In this document: positions 52,681-61,440 of the stretch, in pieces | Position numbering within the stretch: the first letter of the stretch is position 1 | Layout: every line of letters starts with the position of its first letter | NCBI RefSeq assembly: GCF_964246085.1 | Contig: NZ_CAXTPD010000004.1 | Reading direction: 5' to 3' (one strand) | Origin: Brotaphodocola sp003480315 | GTDB lineage: Bacteria; Bacillota; Clostridia; Lachnospirales; Lachnospiraceae | Length of the DNA stretch: 64,000 bases | The notes under the pieces: model-generated | Database searches by the model: none | Seen by the model: only the letters and a program-made list of their open reading frames with translations | Told to the model about the DNA's origin: nothing | Translations under genes and position numbers: made by a program

Positions 52681-53664
52681 TTGAAGATTGCGGCATTTGA
52701 AGTGCGTCCGGACGAAAAGGCATCTTTTGCCCGCTGGGCCAGGGAATATCATGCAGAGATTGCAGAATACAGCGAAGTTCCGTCTCTGGCGAATACGGAT
52801 TTAGTGTACGGCTGTGAGGGAGTTACCATGCTGGGGCAGGGAAAAATTGACCGGGAGCTTTTGACAGAATATAAAAAACTTGGCGTGAAATGTATTTCCA
52901 CCAGGACCATCGGCAGTGACCATATCGACCTGAATGCAGCAAAGGAGCTTGGCATTCATGTCTGCAACGCAAATTATGCTCCGGATGGCGTGGCAGATTT
53001 TACCATCATGATGATACTCATGTGTCTGCGTCAGTATAAGCAGGCGTTCTGGCGTGGCTATGTCAATGATTTTTCCCTGGCAGGACTGCAGGGCAGAAAT
53101 CTGTGTGCCATGACGGTAGGCGTTATGGGGACTGGTCGCATTGGTCAGCAGGTCATCCGTGATTTAAGGGGTTTTGGCTGCCGCATTCTGGCATACGATG
53201 TTTATCAGAATGCGGAGGTGGCAGAGATGGCGGAGTATGTCGATCTGGACACGCTGTATCGGGAGAGTGATATCATCACGCTTCATATGCCGCTGCTTTC
53301 GACCACCCACCATGTGATCAACCATGAGAGCATTGCAAAAATGAAAAAAGGAGTGATCCTGGTGAATTGTGCCCGCGGAGGCCTGACCGATACCGAGGCA
53401 TTGATCGATGGCATTGAGTCTATGCAGATCGGCGCTCTGGGTATGGATACTGCGGAGGGCGAGGAAGGCATCATCCACTGTGACCGCAGAAGCGACATCA
53501 TTGCAAACCGAAACTGGTTCTATCTTCATCAGTTCCGTAACGTCATCATGACCCAGCATATGGCATTCTATACTGAGCAGGCTGTAGACAGTATGGTACA
53601 GTGCGGCATTGAGGGAATTGTGAAAATGACAGAAGAGGGAGCGTATCCCACTATGCTGGCTTAA
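52681..53664 (+). CDS. D-isomer-specific 2-hydroxyacid dehydrogenase (D-lactate dehydrogenase-like)
   Basis: A 327-residue NAD-dependent dehydrogenase interconverting a 2-oxoacid and its D-hydroxyacid. The Rossmann motif is GVMGTGRIGQQV, catalytic Arg is in RTIGSDHIDL/NCARGGL, and His is near MTQHMAFYT. LHMPLLSTTHHVINHES is typical of D-LDH and VanH-type enzymes. The start is TTG 52681 with GGGGGAG upstream and a strong promoter. It is a single-gene unit; the physiological substrate is likely pyruvate/D-lactate but not proven. Confidence 0.9.
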   Translation: MKIAAFEVRPDEKASFARWAREYHAEIAEYSEVPSLANTDLVYGCEGVTMLGQGKIDRELLTEYKKLGVKCISTRTIGSDHIDLNAAKELGIHVCNANYAPDGVADFTIMMILMCLRQYKQAFWRGYVNDFSLAGLQGRNLCAMTVGVMGTGRIGQQVIRDLRGFGCRILAYDVYQNAEVAEMAEYVDLDTLYRESDIITLHMPLLSTTHHVINHESIAKMKKGVILVNCARGGLTDTEALIDGIESMQIGALGMDTAEGEEGIIHCDRRSDIIANRNWFYLHQFRNVIMTQHMAFYTEQAVDSMVQCGIEGIVKMTEEGAYPTMLA

Positions 53665-53708
53665 TCGTTCATGCGATTGAAAGACAGAATAACTGATGGA
53701 GGATACCC

Positions 53709-55625
53709 ATGGTTTACAATATGGATTTTCTGATTGCGGCAATGGTAATATTGCTGCTGATCCTGTGGGATTTTCTTGGGCAGAAAAGAGCAGATGATCT
53801 GAATAATCAGATATTTCTTTTCTTTGCAGTCCTTGGAATTCTGGATGTGGCAGCGGAACTGCTCAGCAATTATTATATTTCGTCGGGAGGTGGAGATTTT
53901 GGTCTGGCAGCGATGCTGACGACGACGGTCTTTTATCTGTTCCAGGCCCTGCTTCCCTTTACCCTGATCTGCTACATTGTGACGCTGCATGACAATAAGA
54001 TGATTTCTGCAAAAAAAATGCTGCTGCCTGCTTTGCCCACATTTTTTCTGATCGGTCTTGTACTGCTTAACCCGTTTACGGAAAAGCTGTTTTATTTTGA
54101 TCTGACAGAAGGATATGTGGAAGGCTCCTGGTATAAGCTGATGTATTACAGCGCCCTCGGTCATATGGCAGCAGCCTTTATCCTCATTATTTTATGGAGC
54201 AGAAGAATGGGATACCGGAAGACCATGGTGCTCCTGGAAATTCTTGTGATCAGTGGTAGCGGGGTGGTGATCCAGTTTCTGGACCACTCGCTGCTGATGA
54301 CAGGATTCGGCTTAAGCCTTGGTATTCTCGCCCTGTTTATCACGATCAATAACCCAAATGTGAACACGGACAGCCTGACCGGTGTATACAATCATCTCTA
54401 TCTGACCAGAAAATGCAAGGAATTGATCGCAACCGGAAAATCGTTTCATGTCATTACCGTATATCTTTACCAGTTAAAGCATATCAACAAGATCATCGGG
54501 ATCCAGGGAGGCGACCGCTCGTTGCAGCTGACGGCGAACATGCTCAGCGAATTATGCGGGAAGAAGGCTTACCGCATTACCGGAAAGCGGTTTTTGGTGG
54601 TGGCCGGTTCCATGAAGGAATATGAGTATTTTCTTACAAAACTGGAGCAGATGTTTGGTGTAGAAACGTCCATGAATGTGGACAGAAGAAAAATCAGCAT
54701 GCCTGTGACCCTTAGTGGTATTACAGAGGCACAGGAACTTGGAGATTGCGGACTGATCCTGGAGTATGCAGAGTATCTGGAATCCCTGGCGGCCCAGAGC
54801 GGCCTCACTGAGGTGATCCAGAATGACAGGAAAAACCTGGATGGCTTTTTATACCAGAAAAAGGTGGAGCAGTATCTTCACACAGCCATTTCGGAGGATA
54901 GATTTGAACTGTATTATCAGCCGGTTTATTCCATTGCGGAAAAAAGGTTTATCACGCTGGAGGCCCTGAGCCGCCTGCATCATCCGGAGCTTGGCTGGAT
55001 CACGCCGGATGTTTTTATCCAGATCGCGGAAAAGAATCATATGATCGAACAGATCACTGATCTGCAGTTCAGGCGCATCTGCAGGTTCATGAAGGAAAAC
55101 TGCGCAGCACTCAGCGGGCTGTGGAATGTTAAGATGAATCTGTCTTCCCTGGATCTGATGAGGAGCGACTGCAGCAGTCATTTTATCCGCATTATGGATG
55201 AGTATGGAATCCCGCATGACTGGATCCAGTTTGAGATCACGGAAACCGTTGCGACAGAATATAACGGAAGCCTGAAAAAGGTTGCAGATGACTTTACGGC
55301 AGCCGGGATCCGTCTTTGCCTGGATGATTTCGGCTCCGGCTATGCGAACCTGAATACGGTTATGCGGCTTCCGTTCTCCTCGATCAAGCTTGACCGTTCT
55401 CTTCTTTTTGATATCTGCAGTGATGAAAAGCGGGCTCTGTTTTATCAGAGCGTGGTGGAAACCTTCCAGAGAATGAATTACAGAATTGTGGCAGAGGGCG
55501 TAGAAACGGAAGCGGAAATGAGACTGCTGAGCAGCTGGAATGTGGATATGATCCAGGGCTACTACTTCTCAAAACCGCTTCCGCAGAAAGAACTTCTGGA
55601 ATTGTTAAAACAGAGTTATACTTAA
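53709..55625 (+). CDS. Membrane GGDEF-EAL protein, probable c-di-GMP phosphodiesterase
   Basis: A 638-residue protein with about seven N-terminal membrane segments (1-215), a GGDEF domain (about 218-370) whose signature is lost (ITGKRFLVV at the GGDEF position), and an intact EAL domain (about 390-632). EAL (LEAL), NLSS, ITET, DDFGSGYANL, KLDRSLL, EGVETEAE and QGYYFSKPL are all present, so it should hydrolyse c-di-GMP. The degenerate GGDEF may bind GTP as a regulator. GGAGGATACC precedes ATG 53709, 44 bases after the dehydrogenase; it could be the second gene of that operon. Confidence 0.93.
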   Translation: MVYNMDFLIAAMVILLLILWDFLGQKRADDLNNQIFLFFAVLGILDVAAELLSNYYISSGGGDFGLAAMLTTTVFYLFQALLPFTLICYIVTLHDNKMISAKKMLLPALPTFFLIGLVLLNPFTEKLFYFDLTEGYVEGSWYKLMYYSALGHMAAAFILIILWSRRMGYRKTMVLLEILVISGSGVVIQFLDHSLLMTGFGLSLGILALFITINNPNVNTDSLTGVYNHLYLTRKCKELIATGKSFHVITVYLYQLKHINKIIGIQGGDRSLQLTANMLSELCGKKAYRITGKRFLVVAGSMKEYEYFLTKLEQMFGVETSMNVDRRKISMPVTLSGITEAQELGDCGLILEYAEYLESLAAQSGLTEVIQNDRKNLDGFLYQKKVEQYLHTAISEDRFELYYQPVYSIAEKRFITLEALSRLHHPELGWITPDVFIQIAEKNHMIEQITDLQFRRICRFMKENCAALSGLWNVKMNLSSLDLMRSDCSSHFIRIMDEYGIPHDWIQFEITETVATEYNGSLKKVADDFTAAGIRLCLDDFGSGYANLNTVMRLPFSSIKLDRSLLFDICSDEKRALFYQSVVETFQRMNYRIVAEGVETEAEMRLLSSWNVDMIQGYYFSKPLPQKELLELLKQSYT

Positions 55626-55634
55626 GAATATTTG

Positions 55635-56114
55635 TTATTCTTTGAGTGCAGCAGCGGCCTCGCTCTGGATCTCGTCAGAAAGAATGGAGGTGCAGTGCGG
55701 GCAGCGGGTTGCTGTGATGGCAATCTTTGTTTTGCAGTACGGACATTCTTTTTCGGTCGGCTTTGCAGGCGGAGCCGGTTTCTTGTACAGTTTGTTTAAC
55801 TGGCGGATGACAAGGAACACAACAAAGGCCATGATCAGGAAATTGATCAGCTGGGTGACGAACAGGCCGTAAGCGACAACGGAGGTCTGCTCCTTTGCGG
55901 CCTCCAGGGTTGCGTAGTGCTCGCCGTTTAAGGCAAAGAACATGTTGCTGAAGTCAATCTTTCCGGTGATCAGGCTTAGTGCCGGCATGACAACATTTTC
56001 AACCAGAGAGGTGATCAGGCTGTTGAACGCGCCGCCGATGATGACAGCGACTGCCATGTCGATCATGTTGCCTTTCAACGCGAAAGCCTTGAATTCTTCC
56101 AGAATCTTTTTCAT
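55635..56114 (-). CDS. mscL: Large-conductance mechanosensitive channel with zinc-ribbon tail
   Basis: A 159-residue MscL, a pore that opens on membrane stretch and releases solutes in osmotic downshock. TM1 has the conserved FKAFALKGNMIDMAVAVIIG with a short Gly-rich hinge (GGAFNSLITSLVENVVMP); TM2 is near 82-102. Instead of the usual amphipathic C-terminal helix alone, residues 122-141 form CPYCKTKIAITATRCPHC, a likely zinc ribbon. GGGGGAG precedes the ATG. The ribbon may control assembly or gating. Confidence 0.93.
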   Translation of the reverse strand: MKKILEEFKAFALKGNMIDMAVAVIIGGAFNSLITSLVENVVMPALSLITGKIDFSNMFFALNGEHYATLEAAKEQTSVVAYGLFVTQLINFLIMAFVVFLVIRQLNKLYKKPAPPAKPTEKECPYCKTKIAITATRCPHCTSILSDEIQSEAAAALKE

Positions 56115-56262
56115 AAGTACTCCCCCTTACGTTATTGATTAAAAACAGTATAGGATTTGCGGCGGAAAATGTCAAGATTGAGGAAACCTGGTTTCATATC
56201 TGCTTGACTGATATATGAAAATAATACTACAATAAGAGCAATGCTGTAAGGAGGAGAACGAT

Positions 56263-57612
56263 GTGAAAACAAACACAGATTTATTTGAGAAGGCCCCGGT
56301 ACCAAAAGCTGTGGCGACAATGGCAGTTCCGACGATGATTTCCATGCTTGTGGTGGTTATCTATAATATGGCGGATACTTTTTTTATCGGCCAGACAAAA
56401 GATCCGCTGCAGGTAGCTGCCGTTTCGCTGGCAACACCGGTATTTATGATTTTTATGGCCCTGGGCCATTTATTCGGAATTGGCGGCAGCTCCGCTATTT
56501 CAAGAGCACTGGGAGAACGAAGAAAAGACCGCGCCTGGCATATCAGTTCCTTCTGCTGTTATGGATCACTGGGACTTGGTGTCATGGTAGCCGTGATTTC
56601 CGTGCTTGGCATGGAACAGATCCTTCATCTGATCGGCGCCAGTGAGAATACCATAGGCTTTGCAAGACAGTATCTGACGATCATTTCCATCGGCGCGCCA
56701 ACGATCATGTTTTCGACTGCGTTTGCGAATATTCTGCGCGGAGAGGGAGCATCCAGGGAATCCATGGTCGGAAACCTGCTGGGAACCATTGTGAATATCA
56801 TTCTGGATCCGGTTATGATCCTTGGTCTTGGCTGGGGAGTGTCCGGAGCGGCACTTGCGACTATCATAGGAAATATTGCTGCCTGTTTCTTTTATATTTC
56901 CTATTATGTACGCGGAAAATCCATGCTGTCTATTCATGTGAAGGATTTCAGGATGGGAGAGGGAATCGCGGCTTCGGTAGCAGCGATCGGTATTCCGGCT
57001 TCCCTGAATAATATTCTGATGAGCTTTGCGAACATTATCCTGAATCAGGCCCTGGTTGGCTATGGAGACACACCAGTGGCGGCAATGGGTGTGGCGCTGA
57101 AATCCAATATGCTGGTGGTTCTGCTACAGATTGGGCTTTGCGTGGGAATCCAGCCGTTGATCGGCTACAATTACGGTTCCGGCAATAAAAAACGCCTGAT
57201 GCAGGTATTCAAATTTACCGGCGTGGTCTCTGTGATCATGGGAATGCTGCTGACCCTGTTTATGATCATTGCCAGAAAAACCATGATCCAGGTTTTCATC
57301 AATGACGCAGAGGTGGTTTCATATGGCATCCGCATGGTGGTTGCCCTGCAGCTTTCCGCGCCGTTTATCGGGATCCTGTTTCTGTGTATTAATACGATCC
57401 AGGGTATGGGAAAGGCACTTCCTTCTCTGATCCTTACCGTTTGTCGTCAGGGGCTGATTTTTATTCCGCTGATCTTTATCCTGAATGCGCTGCTTGGTCT
57501 GGATGGAGTGATCTATGCCCAGCCGGCAGCGGACTATCTGTCAATTCTGGTGGGCATCATGATCTGCGTGCATTTATTCCGCTCTATGGAACACCGGAAA
57601 AGTGAAAATTAA
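56263..57612 (+). CDS. MATE-family efflux protein
   Basis: A 449-residue multidrug/toxin-extrusion transporter with twelve membrane segments. The beginning PKAVATMAVPTMISMLVVVI and YNMADTFFIGQTKDPLQVAAVS are typical of the first MATE repeat. It is about as long as, but clearly distinct from, the MATE at 44452. The start is GTG 56263 behind AAGGAGGAGAACG. Substrate unknown. It is convergent with the kinase gene at 57666. Confidence 0.92.
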   Translation: MKTNTDLFEKAPVPKAVATMAVPTMISMLVVVIYNMADTFFIGQTKDPLQVAAVSLATPVFMIFMALGHLFGIGGSSAISRALGERRKDRAWHISSFCCYGSLGLGVMVAVISVLGMEQILHLIGASENTIGFARQYLTIISIGAPTIMFSTAFANILRGEGASRESMVGNLLGTIVNIILDPVMILGLGWGVSGAALATIIGNIAACFFYISYYVRGKSMLSIHVKDFRMGEGIAASVAAIGIPASLNNILMSFANIILNQALVGYGDTPVAAMGVALKSNMLVVLLQIGLCVGIQPLIGYNYGSGNKKRLMQVFKFTGVVSVIMGMLLTLFMIIARKTMIQVFINDAEVVSYGIRMVVALQLSAPFIGILFLCINTIQGMGKALPSLILTVCRQGLIFIPLIFILNALLGLDGVIYAQPAADYLSILVGIMICVHLFRSMEHRKSEN

Positions 57613-57665
57613 ACAGGGAATTTTGAAAAAAGACTGGCCTGCGTTGAGACCGGCCTTTTTTCATT

Positions 57666-58979
57666 TTATAGAAAGACAGAAGCAAAAAAGATATGATCTT
57701 TATAGTGAAATTCCGTTACGCCCTGATAGCGCTGCACAATGGAGCGGACCGAAGCGGTTCCGGAGCCGAAGCCTTCATGCTTGCTTGAGCGGAAGCGGCC
57801 GTTTTCTTCCATGGGGGCGCGGCAGCAGGTATTGTCCACAGCCAGTGCAATATGCCCGCCTTCTTCCCGGGCACGAATGCGGATAAAAGGTGCGGTATCG
57901 GTACATTCCCTGCAGGCATCCAGTGCATTTTCCAGCAGATTTCCGAGAATGGAGCATAGCTCCGCTTCATTGATGGAAAGTTGCTTTGGCAGTTCAAGCC
58001 GGACGGAAAAGTCAATTCCGGCTTTGCGGGCTTCTTCCGCATAATAGCAGACAATGGTATTGACTGCATAATTTTCGCACCAGGTCCGGGCAACATCCGG
58101 AGGCAATGTCATGCGGTACTGGCTGATATACGATTTCAGATCCTCTGTTTTCCCGCTGCCCAGATAATGGTCGATCACATTTAAATGCTGGCGCAGGTCA
58201 TGCCGTGCCTGGCGCACGGTCTCCATATGCCTGGAAAGCTGCTGATACTGTGTATGCTGGATAGCCAGAAGTGTTCCCTGCTGGTCAGCCCGTTCCCTGA
58301 GCATTGCCTGCTGCCGGATGATATCAAATGCTTCCAGAAGAATGGAATAGACCATGAACGTCATGACAAGCAGCCATATTCTTGTCAGAATAAAGCGTGG
58401 GGTGCGGACCACGTCAATGCTTAAGTCAAAATTATAAACGCAGATAATAAAAGTACCTGAAAATGGGAGCAGCCAGGCTTTGTGCCAGAATGCCGGGCTC
58501 TCCACCTCAAAAATACGTTCCCTTGCATTTTCCATGAATCGGAGTCCGGGAGGAAGCGTGATCAGCAGAAATACAGAGGTAATCAGCATACTTTCATTGT
58601 GAAGCGAATAAAACGTGAGATCTGAACCGGAAAAAAAACAGCTTTCCAGGAAAAAACAGATTCCGCGCAGTGTAACTATATAATTGAAAATGAAAAAACA
58701 CAGGAAAAGCAGTTTCCACGGATTGGCCTTTACGCATAGAAAGTAGAGACTTAGGCATACTATGGCAAAGAGGACATCTGTCATCCGGGTGGGTTTTGCG
58801 TGCTCAACCAGATATAAGTAACAGGATGACTGAAACAGCTGTCCGAGGAAAATCAGAAAAGTAATATTTTTCAAAGGAAAACGCAGCTGGTTGCGGAATG
58901 GAAACAGCGCCAGTATAAAAAAAGGGATGGAGTACAGCGTTTCACAGAGAAATGCTTTTCCGAATACAAGCCAGTTCAT
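57666..58979 (-). CDS. AgrC/GHKL-type sensor histidine kinase
   Basis: A 437-residue sensor kinase with an N-terminal bundle of about six membrane segments (1-210), a coiled-coil/dimerisation helix with RHDLRQHLNVI (phospho-His), and a GHKL ATPase with NLLENALDAC and GFGSGTASVRSIV. The arrangement is that of peptide-sensing AgrC/ComD kinases. ATG 58979 follows AAAGGAGGAAC; the frame from 59003 is eight residues longer without a better site. It overlaps the regulator gene by four bases (ATGA). No AgrD/AgrB-like precursor or processing gene is next to it, so the ligand is unknown. Confidence 0.93.
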   Translation of the reverse strand: MNWLVFGKAFLCETLYSIPFFILALFPFRNQLRFPLKNITFLIFLGQLFQSSCYLYLVEHAKPTRMTDVLFAIVCLSLYFLCVKANPWKLLFLCFFIFNYIVTLRGICFFLESCFFSGSDLTFYSLHNESMLITSVFLLITLPPGLRFMENARERIFEVESPAFWHKAWLLPFSGTFIICVYNFDLSIDVVRTPRFILTRIWLLVMTFMVYSILLEAFDIIRQQAMLRERADQQGTLLAIQHTQYQQLSRHMETVRQARHDLRQHLNVIDHYLGSGKTEDLKSYISQYRMTLPPDVARTWCENYAVNTIVCYYAEEARKAGIDFSVRLELPKQLSINEAELCSILGNLLENALDACRECTDTAPFIRIRAREEGGHIALAVDNTCCRAPMEENGRFRSSKHEGFGSGTASVRSIVQRYQGVTEFHYKDHIFFASVFL

Positions 58980-59725
58980 AAAGTTCCTCCTTTCCGAAGA
59001 CAATCAAACAGATATGCGGCAAAAGCTTCTTTGGTTTCCCGTTTTTTTCGGCGGCTGCAGAAGATGCATGTACCGTTTTTCAGGTGAATGGTGCCATCCT
59101 CATGAAAGTCAGCAACCTGTGAAAAATTGAGAAGAAGTCCTCGCCCGCTCATATAGAAGCGTCCGCTTTTGGGAAGCAGGGACAAAAGCTCTGTGAATGA
59201 CAGGCGTGCAGCGATATCTTCTTTTGACGTATGGATGAGCAGACGGTGATTCCGTGTCTCTGCATACAGAAAATCATCCAGAAAAATCCGTTTCGCTGAG
59301 GCCTGCCCCTGACCGAGGGATTCCTGGATCTCGATATAAGCCGGTTCGGCAAGAAATGTGCGGATTTCATCAAGACACCAGGACAGGGAGGCCGCATCGA
59401 CAGGTTTCAGCAGGTAATCAAGCGGGTGGACACGGTAACCCTCCAGAGAGTAATCACGCTCCGAGGTGATAAAAATAAGAGGAATCCGTTTTGCGAAGCT
59501 GCGCAGCTTTTCAGCAGTTTCTATGCCGTTTAAACCGGTCCTGTCAAGCATGATATCCATAAAAACAGCATGATAAAGGCCGGGGCGGAAGTGTGCCAGA
59601 AAGTCTTCTCCGTTTTCAAAGCAGTCAAAATCCGCTGTTTCATGATATTTCTCTAAATTCTCCTGTATCAGCCGGATCAGATGTTTCTGATCCATGACCA
59701 GGTCTTCTACAATTGCAAAATGCAT
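58976..59725 (-). CDS. LytTR-family response regulator
   Basis: A 249-residue AgrA-type regulator: a receiver domain (1-120) with acidic E8/D9, phospho-acceptor Asp in VFMDIMLD and Lys in LLKPVD, then a LytTR DNA-binding domain (about 145-240) with DDFLYAETRNHRLLIHT and FYMSGRGLLLNFSQV. It pairs with the overlapping AgrC-type kinase. ATG at 59725 behind GGAGGATTC is the start. A nested palindrome at 59766-59796 in its promoter region is a candidate autoregulatory site. Confidence 0.93.
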   Translation of the reverse strand: MHFAIVEDLVMDQKHLIRLIQENLEKYHETADFDCFENGEDFLAHFRPGLYHAVFMDIMLDRTGLNGIETAEKLRSFAKRIPLIFITSERDYSLEGYRVHPLDYLLKPVDAASLSWCLDEIRTFLAEPAYIEIQESLGQGQASAKRIFLDDFLYAETRNHRLLIHTSKEDIAARLSFTELLSLLPKSGRFYMSGRGLLLNFSQVADFHEDGTIHLKNGTCIFCSRRKKRETKEAFAAYLFDCLRKGGTL

Positions 59726-59765
59726 CAAAGCAGAATCCTCCTCTGTTATCTATAAATACGGAAAA

Positions 59766-59796
59766 GGTCAATGACCAATTTGGTCGAGGATTGACC
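59766..59796. promoter_or_regulatory. Nested palindrome in the LytTR/receiver divergent region
   Basis: Outer arms GGTCAAT (59766-59772) and ATTGACC (59790-59796) enclose a perfect palindrome GACCAA-T-TTGGTC (59773-59785). It lies between the two-component operon and the receiver-like gene at 59940, a position expected for shared control. Confidence 0.5.
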
Positions 59797-59939
59797 GTTA
59801 ACGTCGATGTGGTTTTCAGAAGTGTTCCAATTTAGTATGATTATAATACAAAATCCTCCAAAGAAAAAGTTAATGATATGACAATGAATGACATAAAAAA
59901 CAGCGGAGGAGCGAAATAACCCAAAAGGCAGGTGGAGTG

Positions 59940-60332
59940 ATGGTAAGGGTAGTGATATATGGAGAACGTTCGGAAGAGACAGAAGGACTGGAAGTGATGC
60001 TGCGTACGATCTTAACGGAAAAGCAACAATGGCCGGTCATCCACACCTATATCGGTGATCTGGAAAGCTATCTGCATTTTGTCCGGGGGAATCCATATCT
60101 GATCATGCTGGTTTGTGCAATGGGAGAAAAAGGAGCACAGATTGTTCGGAAAATCCGGGCTAATAACCCTTCTGCTGCGTTGATCTGGCTGTCAGATAAA
60201 GAAAATACACTGGAGTTCTGGAAGCTTCATGCAAATGCATTTGGAATCTTTCCGCCAGGGAAGGAGCAGCTGGAGGAATGCCTGACAGACTGCCTTTCGA
60301 ATTTTTTCACCAAAAACCTAACCTTTAGTTAA
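59940..60332 (+). CDS. Stand-alone receiver-like (pseudo-receiver) protein
   Basis: A 130-residue protein whose hydrophobic pattern (VRVVIYGERSEETEGLEVML, then PSAALIWLSDKENTLEFWKL) follows a response-regulator receiver fold. The phospho-acceptor is absent: the stretch after the expected strand is LIMLVCAMGEKGAQI. Only the final Lys region is vaguely matched. It has no output domain. It is divergent from the LytTR pair and could modulate it, which is inference. The start is ATG 59940 (GTG 59937 also possible), after AGGTGGAG. Confidence 0.6.
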   Translation: MVRVVIYGERSEETEGLEVMLRTILTEKQQWPVIHTYIGDLESYLHFVRGNPYLIMLVCAMGEKGAQIVRKIRANNPSAALIWLSDKENTLEFWKLHANAFGIFPPGKEQLEECLTDCLSNFFTKNLTFS

Positions 60333-60348
60333 TGGTTATCCCGCAGGG

Positions 60349-60382
60349 TCCACCGTACAATAACAGTACGGTGGATTTTTTA
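60349..60382 (+). terminator. Terminator after the receiver-like gene
   Basis: TCCACCGTA 60349-60357 pairs with TACGGTGGA 60367-60375, followed by six T. Confidence 0.85.
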
Positions 60383-60509
60383 TATGATAGGAAATTGCGT
60401 CCTATCATACAAAAACGCTCCGCGAGGATGCGCACTCGGCGCAAAGGTAGATGGTTGCCGAAGCAACCGCGCCTCGGCGCGAGAATGTGCCAAGGCACAT
60501 TTTTTTTAT
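60383..60509. repeat. Cluster of stem-loops before a lipoprotein gene
   Basis: Three stem-loops occur: TATGATAGGA 60383-60392 / TCCTATCATA 60400-60409, GGTTGC 60453-60458 / GCAACC 60463-60468, and AATGTGCC 60484-60491 / GGCACATT 60494-60501 followed by eight T (a good terminator). GC-rich CTCGGCGC words repeat between them. It looks like an intergenic repeat or structured leader. Confidence 0.6.
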
Positions 60510-60543
60510 TAAACCAGCTTAGTGAATTAGGGAGGGATGACAC

Positions 60544-61419
60544 ATGAAGAAAAAAATGATGTATGTTCTGGCGGGAATGTTATTGACGATCAGTTTGATG
60601 TGCATGGCCTGCGGCAGTACACAGGAGACAACTGCATTAGCGGAGGATGCAGATGAAAGCCTTCAGGATGATGGAGATGAGAATCTGCAGAATGATCCGA
60701 ACGACGGCCTGGGCGGAGATCTGAATGAGGACACAGTGAATGATTTCAGCGGCTTTGAGGGCATCTGGCTGGGAGAAGCGGACAACGACTACGATTATAT
60801 GGAGTTTGACGGCGAGGGCAACTGGACGCTTTACCTTAGCGGCGAGGTCATGGATGAAGGGTATCTTCGCTATGAGCCGGAATGGGAGGCCATTTATGCT
60901 TACAGTAACCGGGATGACTCCGGCAGCCGGATTGCCATGGAAGAGGGGCAGCTTTACAGCGCAGCATATGGTTACTTTAACCCGGGCGAGGGGATGGAGT
61001 ATCTCTGGTATCAAGATGGAGGACAGCTTACGGAAGATGATGAGCCGGTTTCCTATGTGGAGAACGGATCGGATGGAAGTGGAAATCAGAACGCACATCC
61101 GGATTCCTACTGGAGCTGGGACTCGGACCTTTGCCAGCGGAATGTCTCTGAATTTGAGGGTGTCTGGTATTACGACGGCGACCTCTCGGCGGAGATGTAT
61201 GTCGTGATCGATGGAAATGGCAACTGGAGTTATTACCAGCGCGCTCCGGGTGCTGAGGCTGCAGAAATGGATCATGGCATCTTCACATACTCCACGGATG
61301 AAACAAGTACCTATTATGCGGATTCTACCATATATGATGGCGTGTCCTACAAGGTATTCGACTTTGACAGCGATATGCTCATATGGGGAGATGAAGGTGC
61401 TTATTACCGGATGGAGTGA
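60544..61419 (+). CDS. Lipoprotein with two GxW-type repeats
   Basis: A 291-residue lipoprotein (lipobox CMAC, Cys near residue 23) with an acidic low-complexity linker (residues 30-65) and two homologous beta modules: FEGIWLGEADN with FDGEGNWTLY (about 67-150) and FEGVWYYDGDL with IDGNGNWSYY (about 195-290). The repeat resembles lipocalin-like sensor domains. The ligand is unknown. GGGAGGGATGAC precedes ATG 60544. The second lipoprotein follows by 21 bases. Confidence 0.8.
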   Translation: MKKKMMYVLAGMLLTISLMCMACGSTQETTALAEDADESLQDDGDENLQNDPNDGLGGDLNEDTVNDFSGFEGIWLGEADNDYDYMEFDGEGNWTLYLSGEVMDEGYLRYEPEWEAIYAYSNRDDSGSRIAMEEGQLYSAAYGYFNPGEGMEYLWYQDGGQLTEDDEPVSYVENGSDGSGNQNAHPDSYWSWDSDLCQRNVSEFEGVWYYDGDLSAEMYVVIDGNGNWSYYQRAPGAEAAEMDHGIFTYSTDETSTYYADSTIYDGVSYKVFDFDSDMLIWGDEGAYYRME

Positions 61420-61440
61420 TGAATGAGAGGGGGGATTACG

